Positions 1 to 4,911 of a stretch of 10,095 nucleotides of DNA are shown piece by piece. The stretch covers positions 1-10,095 of the forward strand of contig JAEWFE010000146.1 in NCBI GenBank assembly GCA_023389005.1. Direction: 5' to 3'. The stretch comes from Bacillota bacterium (lineage in GTDB: Bacteria > Bacillota > Bacilli > Lactobacillales > Enterococcaceae). Made by a program: the position numbers and the translations under genes. The notes beneath the pieces are model-generated. The model worked only from the letters and a program-made list of their open reading frames with translations. It was not told the origin of the DNA and did no database searches. Numbering within the stretch: position 1 is the first letter of the stretch; each line of letters starts with the position of its first letter.

Positions 1-127
1 TAGTCGCAAGCCAAATGTCCTTCATTATATTACTTGTGCGGATTTAATGGGTGAAGCGATGAAACGTATCCAAGAAAATACCCCAATGAGTCCTTTATTC
101 CGCCTATCTATTGAAGATCAAAAATAA
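1..127 (+). CDS. prs: Ribose-phosphate pyrophosphokinase, C-terminal fragment
   Basis: This is the 3' end of a gene that begins before the window; 41 codons in frame 2 run to a TAA at 125-127. The residues visible include VLHYITCADLMGEAMKRI followed by a TPMSPLF tail. They match the C-terminal helix and 'S(P/Y)LF' ending of bacterial PRPP synthases, which make phosphoribosyl pyrophosphate from ribose 5-phosphate and ATP for nucleotide, His and Trp synthesis. A prs copy upstream of a cysteine desulfurase is a familiar order in Lactobacillales, which supports the call. The catalytic part is outside the window, so identification rests on the tail and on context. Confidence 0.75.
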   Translation, partial: SRKPNVLHYITCADLMGEAMKRIQENTPMSPLFRLSIEDQK

Positions 128-133
128 ACGTTT

Positions 134-187
134 AGCCAAATGAGTTTACTTGACAGAAATTGCGAAGTTTAGTAAGCTGATTTGGCT
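134..187 (+). other. Inverted repeat between prs and the desulfurase gene (possible weak terminator)
   Basis: AGCCAAAT at 134-141 is the exact reverse complement of ATTTGGCT at 180-187. A nested TTACT (145-149)/AGTAA (171-175) pair lies inside, so the whole spacer can fold into one long hairpin. Only a poor T-rich stretch follows (TTATTTGTT), so termination would be weak. The right arm ends about 28 nt before the desulfurase ATG. A TTGACA box (150-155) with a poor -10 candidate (TAAGCT, 173-178, 17-nt spacer) lies inside the loop, so it could instead be a promoter region with a dyad. Confidence 0.35.
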
Positions 188-214
188 TATTTGTTAGTAA
201 AGGAAGTAGATTTT

Positions 215-1351
215 ATGTATTTTGACCATGCAGCAACATCGCCTATGCATCCAGTGGCCATTGAAAAAATGACTGCTATCATGAATGAGGTGTTTGGTAA
301 TCCATCTAGCATTCATCAATATGGTCGCAAAGCTCATGAATATTTAGAAAAGGCGCGCCAAGTCATTGCTAAAACTTTAAAGGTTAAACCTCATGAAATT
401 ATTTTTACCAGCGGGGGAACAGAAGGCGATAACTATGCCATTATTGGCGCCGCTTTTGCCAATCAAGCGAAAGGACGTCACATCATCTCTACAAGCATCG
501 AGCATCCAGCCGTTATGGAGACTTTACATTACTTAGAAAAACAAGGCTTTGAAGTGACCTACTTACCAGTGGATGCTAAAGGACAAATTTCGCTAGCTGA
601 CTTTAAACAAGCGTTGCGTGAAGATACGATTTTAGTCTCAATCATGTTTGCGAATAATGAAACGGGTAACTTATTACCGATTGTCCAAATTGGTGAAATC
701 TTAAAAGACCATCCCGCTGTTTTTCATACGGATGCGGTACAAGCTTATGGAAAAGTGGCGATTTTTCCAGAAGAATTAGGCATAGATTTATTAAGTATTT
801 CTGCCCATAAAATCAATGGCCCTAAAGGAATTGGTTTTCTTTATAAAAAAGATAGCGTGAAATTACAGCCAATCACACATGGTGGCGAGCAAGAAGAAAA
901 GCGTCGGGCTGGAACGGAAAATTTACCCGCGATTTGTGCGATGGCTGAAGTGGCGCAATTTCACCATGAACATTTAGCTGAAGAACAGGCACAGATGCAA
1001 GCGTTAAGTCAGCATTTTCTAGAAGGTTTATCTCAACAACAGGTTCGTTATCAAGTGAACGGCGATGAAGCCAATAAATTGTCACAAGTGTGGAATCTTT
1101 CCTTTGATCAAGTGAATAATCAAATGCTTTTGATGCATTTAGATTTAGCAAACATGGCCATTTCAACAGGTTCGGCATGTACAGCAGGTAATGTTAATCC
1201 TTCCCATGTATTAGAAGCGATGTATGGGAAAAATGATGAAAAAATTCATACCGCTATTCGTGTAAGTTTTGGCCTTGGCAATACGTTAGACGAAGTAGAA
1301 CAACTAGCCCAACAATTAGGACAAGTCGTGCGCAAACTTCAAAAAGCGTAA
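215..1351 (+). CDS. Cysteine desulfurase, NifS/IscS-like (class V aminotransferase fold)
   Basis: A PLP enzyme that removes sulfur from L-cysteine, giving alanine and an enzyme persulfide for Fe-S clusters or tRNA thiolation. The 378-residue protein has the family landmarks in order: N-terminal YFDHAATSP, the SGGTEGDN cofactor-phosphate loop (66-73), HTDAVQAYGK (171-180), the PLP-binding lysine in SAHKINGPKG (Lys199), RRAGTENLP (230-238), and the catalytic cysteine in STGSACTAGN (Cys322). Length is normal for the family. I start at ATG 215 because AAAGGAAG (199-206) sits about 8 nt upstream and family members start just before the YFDHAAT motif; the in-frame TTG at 182 would add 11 unconserved residues and has no ribosome site. 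It lies between prs and a DUF1831 gene, an order common in Lactobacillales. Which of the several nifS-like paralogues this is cannot be told, so no symbol is given. Confidence 0.95.
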   Translation: MYFDHAATSPMHPVAIEKMTAIMNEVFGNPSSIHQYGRKAHEYLEKARQVIAKTLKVKPHEIIFTSGGTEGDNYAIIGAAFANQAKGRHIISTSIEHPAVMETLHYLEKQGFEVTYLPVDAKGQISLADFKQALREDTILVSIMFANNETGNLLPIVQIGEILKDHPAVFHTDAVQAYGKVAIFPEELGIDLLSISAHKINGPKGIGFLYKKDSVKLQPITHGGEQEEKRRAGTENLPAICAMAEVAQFHHEHLAEEQAQMQALSQHFLEGLSQQQVRYQVNGDEANKLSQVWNLSFDQVNNQMLLMHLDLANMAISTGSACTAGNVNPSHVLEAMYGKNDEKIHTAIRVSFGLGNTLDEVEQLAQQLGQVVRKLQKA

Positions 1352-1379
1352 AAAATGTTTTCTTAAAATTAGGCAAAGG

Positions 1380-1408
1380 TTTTCAGATGACAAAAGCTGT
1401 GATAAAAT
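1380..1408 (+). promoter_or_regulatory. Promoter candidate for the DUF1831 gene
   Basis: TTTTCA (1380-1385), a 17-nt spacer and TAAAAT (1403-1408), with TGA directly before the -10 giving an extended -10. Transcription would start near 1415, about 23 nt before the ATG. The gene may therefore be transcribed separately from the desulfurase as well as by read-through. Confidence 0.5.
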
Positions 1409-1437
1409 AAAGAAAAACATGAAAAGAGGCTAGATTT

Positions 1438-1779
1438 ATGGCTTTTGAAAAAACAGCAACAGTTTTAGGTTCAGCTGTCAAATACCAAATGAACCCAAAT
1501 GCAAAACGTTATACTTTGCGTGATAATGGTTTTGTTGAAACAAATGGAGGCAACTTCCAACTGATTCGTTCATTAGAAGCAACTCCTCAAAGTAAGGAAG
1601 GCTTTAAATTAAAAATAACTGTTTCTAAAGACCTTCAAACTTTAAAAATGTCGATTACCAATGCAACAGGTCTAAAAGCAGTCAATATTTTCAAGAGCGA
1701 ACAGCATAAAATGTTGCAAGATAAATTCTATTTCTTGATGGATGGATTTATCGATCGTGGTTTATTAGAAAAAGCATAA
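1438..1779 (+). CDS. DUF1831 family protein
   Basis: A 113-residue cytosolic protein beginning MAFEKTATVLGS, with VKYQMNPNAKRYTLRDNGF (residues 14-32) and GNFQLIRSLE typical of the DUF1831 family of Lactobacillales. The family has no established biochemical role. Its genes regularly follow a cysteine desulfurase gene, as here, which hints at a link with sulfur or cysteine metabolism; that link is inference. There is no signal peptide, membrane segment or cysteine motif. AAAGAGG (1423-1429) lies 8-9 nt before the ATG. A promoter candidate precedes it and a strong terminator follows 8 nt after its stop, so it ends the chromosomal transcription unit. Confidence 0.85.
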   Translation: MAFEKTATVLGSAVKYQMNPNAKRYTLRDNGFVETNGGNFQLIRSLEATPQSKEGFKLKITVSKDLQTLKMSITNATGLKAVNIFKSEQHKMLQDKFYFLMDGFIDRGLLEKA

Positions 1780-1785
1780 GGTAAG

Positions 1786-1810
1786 AAAATCGTAGTCTTG
1801 GTACTGCGAT
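1786..1810 (+). repeat. Direct repeat, left copy (possible attachment site)
   Basis: 25 nt identical at 24 positions to 2593-2617; the only difference is T1798 against A2605. The identity stops exactly at GCGAT: here a T tract follows, while the right copy goes on with GTAAG. The copies lie 807 bp apart in the same orientation around the AbiE remnant, as expected of attL/attR-like ends or a target duplication. Confidence 0.6.
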
Positions 1811-1816
1811 TTTTTT
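1786..1816 (+). terminator. Rho-independent terminator after the DUF1831 gene
   Basis: AATCGTAGT (1788-1796) pairs with ACTGCGATT (1803-1811) around a CTTGGT loop, with a single T-G pair in nine. Flanking A/T pairs extend the stem, and an uninterrupted T run reaches 1816. The stem-loop sequence is also the left copy of a direct repeat whose other copy lies at 2593-2617. Confidence 0.9.
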
Positions 1817-1833
1817 CGTGCATGTTGGGAAAA

Positions 1834-1844
1834 TTGTGACACAA
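1834..1844. promoter_or_regulatory. Operator-like dyad upstream of the AbiEi-type gene
   Basis: TTGTG-A-CACAA is a perfect 5-bp inverted repeat around one base, ending 3 nt before the -35 box of the promoter at 1848-1877. AbiEi antitoxins are known to repress their own promoters through inverted repeats, so this is a candidate operator. The site is short and unproven. Confidence 0.35.
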
Positions 1845-1847
1845 AAG

Positions 1848-1877
1848 TTGATTGTATTTATATAAAAATGGTACAAT
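1848..1877 (+). promoter_or_regulatory. Promoter of the AbiEi-type gene
   Basis: TTGATT (1848-1853), an 18-nt spacer and TACAAT (1872-1877) preceded by TGG, an extended -10. The predicted start is near 1884, giving a leader of about 12 nt before ATG 1896. This makes the remnant locus an independent transcription unit just after the DUF1831 terminator. Confidence 0.6.
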
Positions 1878-1895
1878 AGATGATGGGGTGAGTGG

Positions 1896-2519
1896 ATGAT
1901 AAAGGATTTCTTGTTAGAAGAGTATGGAGAAAATGAACCGATTTTTTTGAATGATTTAAGCATAGAGGGAATGTCTGAAAATGCGGTTCGTCAATCTGTA
2001 AAAAGGCTGAACAATAGTGGTTTTCTAAAACGATATGACAAAGGAATTTATTATATCCCTAAACAATCTTCGGTATTAAATCAAAGTTATCTTAATCCTA
2101 ATGTAGTAATCATGCGTAAATATATTGAAAATCAAGGAGAAGTGTTTGGTTTTATTACAGGTATTAGTCTTGCCAATCAGTTAGGAATTACTTCTCAAGT
2201 ACCAGCTGTATTAGATGTTGTAACAAATAAAGAAGCCACTAATGGAAGGAATGTGCAAGTCGGTACACAAAAATTAAGAATTAGAAAACCAATCATTTCA
2301 GTTACAAAAAATAATGTAGCTTTTCTACAATTTATTGATTTATTAAACAATGTTGAAAAATATACAGAATTAGATGATTTTCAGACTAGAAGTATACTAA
2401 TAGCTTATTTACGTCACTTAAAACTTTCGAAAAATCAATTGTATGAATTAGCTTTTATTTTGACTGGTGCGGTGTCTAAAAAGTTAATTGAATGGAGAAT
2501 GATAGATGAATTTACATGA
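1896..2519 (+). CDS. AbiEi/DUF6088-type antitoxin-like transcriptional regulator
   Basis: A 207-residue protein of the AbiEi-like class, the antitoxin and autorepressor half of type IV AbiE toxin-antitoxin/abortive-infection systems. Residues 1-55 form a winged helix: MIKDFLLEEYGENEPIFLNDL, then a recognition-helix-like NAVRQSVKRLNNSGFLKRYD and the wing KGIYYIP. The following GEVFGFITGISLANQLG, the VLDVVTNKE block and the basic QKLRIRKP stretch are typical of the C-terminal part of DUF6088/AbiEi proteins. Length is normal and no break is visible. GGGG (1885-1888) lies about 7 nt before the ATG. Its 3' end overlaps an ATG (2506) that opens like an AbiEii toxin, but that frame stops after 13 codons, leaving this gene an orphan. 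The locus lies between the two 25-nt direct repeats. Class is fairly sure; present function is not. Confidence 0.8.
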   Translation: MIKDFLLEEYGENEPIFLNDLSIEGMSENAVRQSVKRLNNSGFLKRYDKGIYYIPKQSSVLNQSYLNPNVVIMRKYIENQGEVFGFITGISLANQLGITSQVPAVLDVVTNKEATNGRNVQVGTQKLRIRKPIISVTKNNVAFLQFIDLLNNVEKYTELDDFQTRSILIAYLRHLKLSKNQLYELAFILTGAVSKKLIEWRMIDEFT

Positions 2520-2547
2520 TGATTCATTTATTTTTCATATGAATTAG
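2506..2547 (+). pseudogene. Truncated AbiEii-like toxin start
   Basis: ATG 2506 lies inside the 3' end of the AbiEi-type gene (14-nt overlap), as toxin starts do in AbiE operons. It reads MNLHDDSFIFHMN and stops at 2545-2547. An MNLH(D/E)D-like opening is usual for AbiEii-family nucleotidyltransferases, which are normally some 200-300 residues long, so only the extreme N-terminus would remain. In another frame, 2535-2592 reads FSYELAIGSLKQVIASEMWK and then stops; this could be a leftover 3' end joined by deletion, but I do not recognise it. The right direct repeat starts at once after it. Confidence 0.45.
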
Positions 2548-2592
2548 CTATTGGTTCGTTAAAACAAGTGATAGCATCAGAGATGTGGAAAT

Positions 2593-2617
2593 AAAATCGT
2601 AGTCATGGTACTGCGAT
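2593..2617 (+). repeat. Direct repeat, right copy (possible attachment site)
   Basis: Right copy of the 25-nt repeat at 1786-1810 (24/25). It keeps the two stem arms of the DUF1831 terminator but lacks the T tract, so it no longer looks like a terminator. It lies directly after the AbiE remnant and is the likely former boundary of an inserted segment. Confidence 0.6.
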
Positions 2618-2669
2618 GTAAGTGTCTAGAATTTAGTTAGATGTAAAAAAAGTGAATAAATCAATATTT

Positions 2670-2697
2670 GAGGATAGAGAAATCTATCCTCTTTTTT
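2670..2697 (+). terminator. Rho-independent terminator
   Basis: Nine perfect base pairs, GAGGATAGA (2670-2678) with TCTATCCTC (2683-2691), close a GAAA tetraloop and are followed by six Ts (2692-2697). No recognisable gene ends directly before it, so it may terminate a lost gene or the AbiE transcript. It insulates the structured region that follows from read-through. Confidence 0.9.
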
Positions 2698-2775
2698 GGT
2701 TTAGGCGGAAAACTTTTTTACGGGAAACAAATAGCTAGACAGTAGTACTTTTGGTGCAAGTCCAAATATTTGTAT

Positions 2776-2798
2776 TGAGTTTAGTTATAACTAACTCA
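2776..2798. repeat. Near-perfect 23-nt dyad
   Basis: TGAG and CTCA flank the perfect palindrome TAGTTATAACTA (2782-2793), with one extra T on the left side. It may be an operator for a dimeric regulator or an RNA hairpin in the leader of the replication gene. Confidence 0.5.
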
Positions 2799-2828
2799 TT
2801 GCCCTCTGAGGCATATTCATTCCCCCTA

Positions 2829-2862
2829 TGTTTAACCTATCCGCCAATTTATAGGTTAAACA
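2829..2862 (+). promoter_or_regulatory. 12-bp perfect hairpin with loop complementary to sequence upstream of the rep start
   Basis: TGTTTAACCTAT (2829-2840) and ATAGGTTAAACA (2851-2862) pair perfectly around the 10-nt loop CCGCCAATTT. The loop's CCGCCAA (2841-2847) is the exact complement of TTGGCGG at 2925-2931, directly before the purine-rich ribosome-binding stretch of the replication gene. There is no T tract, so it is not an intrinsic terminator. A loop-leader pseudoknot controlling translation is a reasonable inference. Confidence 0.6.
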
Positions 2863-2865
2863 ATC

Positions 2866-2905
2866 GCAGGTAATGGTTAAGGTGGGTTCGATTCCCACGA
2901 CCTGC
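2866..2905 (+). ncRNA. tRNA-like minihelix (acceptor stem plus T-arm only)
   Basis: GCAGGT (2866-2871) pairs with ACCTGC (2900-2905) as an acceptor stem. GTGGG (2882-2886) and CCCAC (2894-2898) form a T-stem closing the canonical 7-nt T-loop TTCGATT. Only about 10 nt, AATGGTTAAG, link the 5' acceptor strand to the T-arm, so D and anticodon arms are absent; the linker resembles a D-loop (AATGGTTAA). The sequence is closest by eye to Firmicute tRNA-Gly ends. No CCA is encoded; TTTA follows. It could be a deleted tRNA relic, an attachment-site remnant, or a functional tRNA mimic processed by RNase P/Z. It lies 3 nt after the 12-bp hairpin and 50 nt before the rep ATG. Confidence 0.6.
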
Positions 2906-2954
2906 TTTATAAAGAGCTTTTCCTTTGGCGGAGGAAATGAATGGAGGAATAAAT

Positions 2955-4013
2955 ATGGCAGGCGCAACGCAAAAATATGTTAAAAACAAAGGCTATGAGA
3001 GCATAAAACGAGAAATGCTACAAAATGATGATTTGAGCTTAGAGGCTAGAGGATTACTTGCCTACATGGAAAGTATGCCAGAAAGTTACGTGTTTCATAA
3101 AACGCAACTACAAAAGGCTTTTAAGCATAATAAGCGTACTTGTATCGATCGAATCTGGAATGAGCTGATGAGTCAGAACTATCTCATTGCTTTTCGTAAA
3201 CGAGATGGCAAGAAGTATATCTATCAATATTATTTCACTCAAGAAAAATTTGATGAAGAAGATATTCAGGCGATTGAATCTGATTTGCTTTCTTCAGGAT
3301 TTGAAAGAGTCCCTTTGATTGAAAGAAAGAGTAGAAAAAACAAAATAAATTCAGAAACACTGAAAAATCAATCTTTATCGGATAATGAAATTTGGAATGT
3401 TGAAAATCAACACTCCAAAAATGAGGAAAATATTTGGGATGTTGATTTTGAACAGTCCAAAATGGACTGTTCAAAATCAGCAGGTAATAAATTAACTATA
3501 AATAAATTGAATACAAAAATAGAAGATACTCAATCGAAACCAGTATCGAAACAAGAAAATCATTCCGAATTGATAGCAGATGAAAATTTAGTTGCTACTC
3601 AGAAATATCCTTTACTTTCTGAACAATCGACTGAATTATTATCTAAATTTGGGAAAGATGGGTTGAAACTTATTTCTAAAATCTATGAATCCAAACGAAA
3701 AGTTGAAAAAGATTTAAATGCTGGTCACAAAATCTATGGCGATATTTTCTCTGAAGAGCTTGATAGAGAAGTAAACAAATTTGTAAAAACATATCGATTA
3801 GGCAATTGGAAGGAACAAGGAATTAAAGATGTGTTTGGCTACTTTTATAAAATGATGATGAACTTTTGGAAGAAATGCTTATTGACAGTAACTGATAATC
3901 CAGCTGTTATTTATGAAACCGAAACTGTTAGATTTAATGATTATCTTGACGCTACTTTATCAAATGCAGATATTGATTCCATTTTACGAACGTCTACACA
4001 TAAATTCGCATAA
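2955..4013 (+). CDS. Replication initiator / replisome organiser-like protein
   Basis: A 352-residue protein with three parts. Residues about 1-100 form a winged helix-turn-helix (DLSLEARGLLAYMESMPESY, then KRTCIDRIWNELMSQNYL and the wing RKRDGKKYIYQYYF) like those opening plasmid and phage replication initiators. Residues 120-215 are a polar linker containing two 14-residue repeats (EIWNVENQHSK and NIWDVDFEQSK) and an Asn/Lys-rich NKLTINKLNTK stretch. Residues 220-310 form a helical C-terminal domain ending in GYFYKMMMNFWKK. Linkers with V(E/D)NQ-type repeats encoding origin iterons are characteristic of phage replisome organisers and related initiators. I start at ATG 2955 because GGAGG (2943-2947) is 7 nt upstream; ATG 2937 has its GGAGG only 2 nt away, and TTG 2925 has none. 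It heads the element's gene block. I do not claim a specific Rep family. Confidence 0.75.
   Translation: MAGATQKYVKNKGYESIKREMLQNDDLSLEARGLLAYMESMPESYVFHKTQLQKAFKHNKRTCIDRIWNELMSQNYLIAFRKRDGKKYIYQYYFTQEKFDEEDIQAIESDLLSSGFERVPLIERKSRKNKINSETLKNQSLSDNEIWNVENQHSKNEENIWDVDFEQSKMDCSKSAGNKLTINKLNTKIEDTQSKPVSKQENHSELIADENLVATQKYPLLSEQSTELLSKFGKDGLKLISKIYESKRKVEKDLNAGHKIYGDIFSEELDREVNKFVKTYRLGNWKEQGIKDVFGYFYKMMMNFWKKCLLTVTDNPAVIYETETVRFNDYLDATLSNADIDSILRTSTHKFA
3391..3419. repeat. Inverted repeat 1 within the rep gene (origin candidate)
   Basis: TTTGGAATGTTGA (3391-3403) and TCAACACTCCAAA (3407-3419) are reverse complements at 12 of 13 positions, separated by AAA. It starts the first of two 42-nt direct-repeat units (3391 and 3433), the second of which contains inverted repeat 2. 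Confidence 0.65.
3443..3479. repeat. Inverted repeat 2 within the rep gene (origin candidate)
   Basis: TGATTTTGAACAGTCCA (3443-3459) and TGGACTGTTCAAAATCA (3463-3479) form a perfect 17-bp inverted repeat with an AAA spacer, the same spacer as inverted repeat 1. It lies in the linker-coding part of the initiator gene, where self-encoded origins are usually found. Confidence 0.7.
3485..3525. other. AT-rich tract beside the iterons (DNA-unwinding element candidate)
   Basis: About 40 nt with very few G/C bases, containing AATAAATT twice (3486-3493 and 3501-3508), directly after the inverted repeats. It encodes the Asn/Lys-rich NKLTINKLNTK part of the protein. An AT-rich, easily melted tract next to iterons is the usual layout of an initiator-controlled origin. 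Confidence 0.45.
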
Positions 4014-4027
4014 AGAAGGTGTTGAAA

Positions 4028-4288
4028 ATGTTAGCATACAAAATTTCATCACTCACAATGCCAGAAGATGGTCGCTTTGGTTCTTTTCAGCTGGAAGGAC
4101 TAGAAAATATTTACTTCCGCTTTGAAAGACAAGTTGAAGGTTATTATCTTTATCCTGACTTCTTTAAAGAAATAGGGAATGGCGGCGAGTTTCATCAATT
4201 GAATCATGGAGAAAAATTATATGATTCATTGCAGCAAGCTCTCAATCAAACCCTGGCAAACCAGGAAAAAGTAAAAACAATCCACTAA
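4028..4288 (+). CDS. Small hypothetical protein downstream of rep
   Basis: An 86-residue protein (MLAYKISSLTMPEDGRFG...) that I do not recognise. It is mixed alpha/beta in appearance: a likely beta-rich, aromatic first half (FGSFQLEGLENIYFRFERQ, GYYLYPDFF) and a helical C-terminal end (KLYDSLQQALNQTLANQEK). There is no signal peptide or membrane segment. ATG 4028 is chosen because AAGAAGG (4013-4019) is 8 nt upstream; the in-frame GTG at 4019 overlaps that site. It follows the initiator stop after 14 nt and is probably co-transcribed with it. Near its 3' end CCTGG-CAAA-CCAGG (4252-4265) is a perfect 5-bp hairpin with a tetraloop inside the coding sequence. Confidence 0.7.
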   Translation: MLAYKISSLTMPEDGRFGSFQLEGLENIYFRFERQVEGYYLYPDFFKEIGNGGEFHQLNHGEKLYDSLQQALNQTLANQEKVKTIH

Positions 4289-4571
4289 ACCTTTGACCTT
4301 AGCAAGTCGTTAAACTGCTTGGTCTTTGATAACTGAATAAAAACCTGTCGCCCTGATCAGCGTGACTATGGGATAAAAAAGAGAAATGAGGGAGACAGTA
4401 GGTAGAGACAGAACTACCCCCAGTCACTAACGTAGCTATATTAGAAATAGCACAAGAGTTGGAATTTCTAGACTAAAAATTCTGCGTAAAAAACACCGAA
4501 AGTCAATACGTTTGACTTCAGCACCCCGTAAATTCGGGACTTCAATAATATTCCTAAGGAGGAAAAGAAGT
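4289..4571 (+). promoter_or_regulatory. Structured leader between the rep and partition blocks
   Basis: A 283-nt stretch without a credible gene but rich in dyads. CTGATCAG palindrome (4353-4360). GTGACT-AT-GGG (4362-4372) pairs with CCC-AGTCAC (4419-4427) and encloses GGTAG (4401-4405)/CTACC (4414-4418). GCTAT (4435-4439)/ATAGC (4447-4451). GAATTT (4462-4467)/AAATTC (4477-4482). AAGTCAA (4500-4506)/TTGACTT (4512-4518). CCCG (4525-4528)/CGGG (4535-4538). GAGACAG occurs twice, 13 nt apart (4392, 4405). It ends in a very strong ribosome site, AAGGAGG (4556-4562). It may be a regulatory 5' leader, a partition centromere or a transfer origin; the sequence alone does not decide. Confidence 0.45.
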
Positions 4572-4910
4572 ATGGAAAACAATAAAAACACTATTTTTCA
4601 GCGTGACTTACGCTACCTTGCCACTTTTGGTAATGCAACAGCAAAATTAGACGCAGCTTACAAGCATAGAATTGCGGATATCAGAAAGGATGGTTTATAC
4701 GTCCCACAAGGTAAAGCAATTATTGATGGACGCAAAGCTGATGTAAAAATCAACGAACCATTCTATGCAATCATTAAACATATTGTGACGATTAAAGTTG
4801 GCAATTTGTTGGTGGCTGAAACTTTGAATGGAAAATTGGTTAAAACGGATAAATTTTCTAAATTAATTAAAACTGCTGCAAACACCAAAAACAGAAAGGG
4901 AGCGAATTAA
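4572..4910 (+). CDS. Small basic hypothetical protein upstream of parA
   Basis: A 112-residue lysine-rich protein (MENNKNTIFQRDLRYLATFG...) that I cannot assign. The first 40 residues look helical (ATAKLDAAYKHRIADIRKDGL). They are followed by beta-prone blocks around GKAIIDGRKADVKI and YAIIKHIVTIKVGNLLVAETLNG, and the C-terminal end is basic (KLIKTAANTKNRKGAN). A nucleic-acid-binding role would fit the charge but is a guess. AAGGAGG (4556-4562) sits 9 nt before the ATG, one of the strongest ribosome sites in the window. The stop is 1 nt from the parA start, so it is translationally coupled to parA and probably the first gene of the partition operon. Confidence 0.75.
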   Translation: MENNKNTIFQRDLRYLATFGNATAKLDAAYKHRIADIRKDGLYVPQGKAIIDGRKADVKINEPFYAIIKHIVTIKVGNLLVAETLNGKLVKTDKFSKLIKTAANTKNRKGAN

Positions 4911-4911
4911 T

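Larger units (their letters stand above)
2698..2954 (+). other. Structured non-coding region upstream of the replication gene
   Basis: No credible coding frame is present. Visible elements in order: a 5-bp stem with 7-nt loop, TTTGG (2750-2754)/CCAAA (2762-2766); the palindrome CAAATATTTG (2763-2772), overlapping it; a dyad at 2776-2798; a 12-bp hairpin at 2829-2862; a tRNA-like minihelix at 2866-2905; the palindrome CTTTATAAAG (2905-2914); and the ribosome site of the next gene. GGCGGA occurs near both ends (2704-2709 and 2927-2932) and both copies can pair with the loop of the 12-bp hairpin. The region may be a 5' leader RNA or origin-control region. I see no convincing promoter in it. Confidence 0.5.

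Noticed and set aside
182..214. Longer start of the desulfurase at TTG 182
   Set aside because: The 11 extra residues are outside the family pattern, and the only ribosome site (199-206) fits ATG 215.
873..1178. Reverse-strand open frame within the desulfurase gene
   Set aside because: Lies wholly inside a certain gene, has no ribosome site and gives no recognisable protein.
2593..2617. Second functional terminator
   Set aside because: The stem arms remain but no T tract follows; treated as a repeat copy only.
2698..2865. Group I intron, T-box or known riboswitch
   Set aside because: Some purine-rich pieces (ACGGGAAAC) recall intron cores, but I could not place P7/P3 pairings, a T-box sequence or a specifier loop.
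2843..2909. Complete tRNA gene
   Set aside because: D and anticodon arms are missing and no CCA is encoded; only acceptor and T-arm pair, so it is reported as tRNA-like only.
3235..3474. Reverse-strand open frame in the rep gene
   Set aside because: It overlaps the iteron region; its repeated codons merely mirror the inverted repeats on the other strand.
3913..4125. Frame overlapping the rep end and the next gene
   Set aside because: No ribosome site, and it overlaps two better-supported genes in another frame.
4289..4571. TAGTARRR-type iterons of pheromone-plasmid origins
   Set aside because: Only loose single matches such as AGTAGGTAGAG occur, with no regular repetition.
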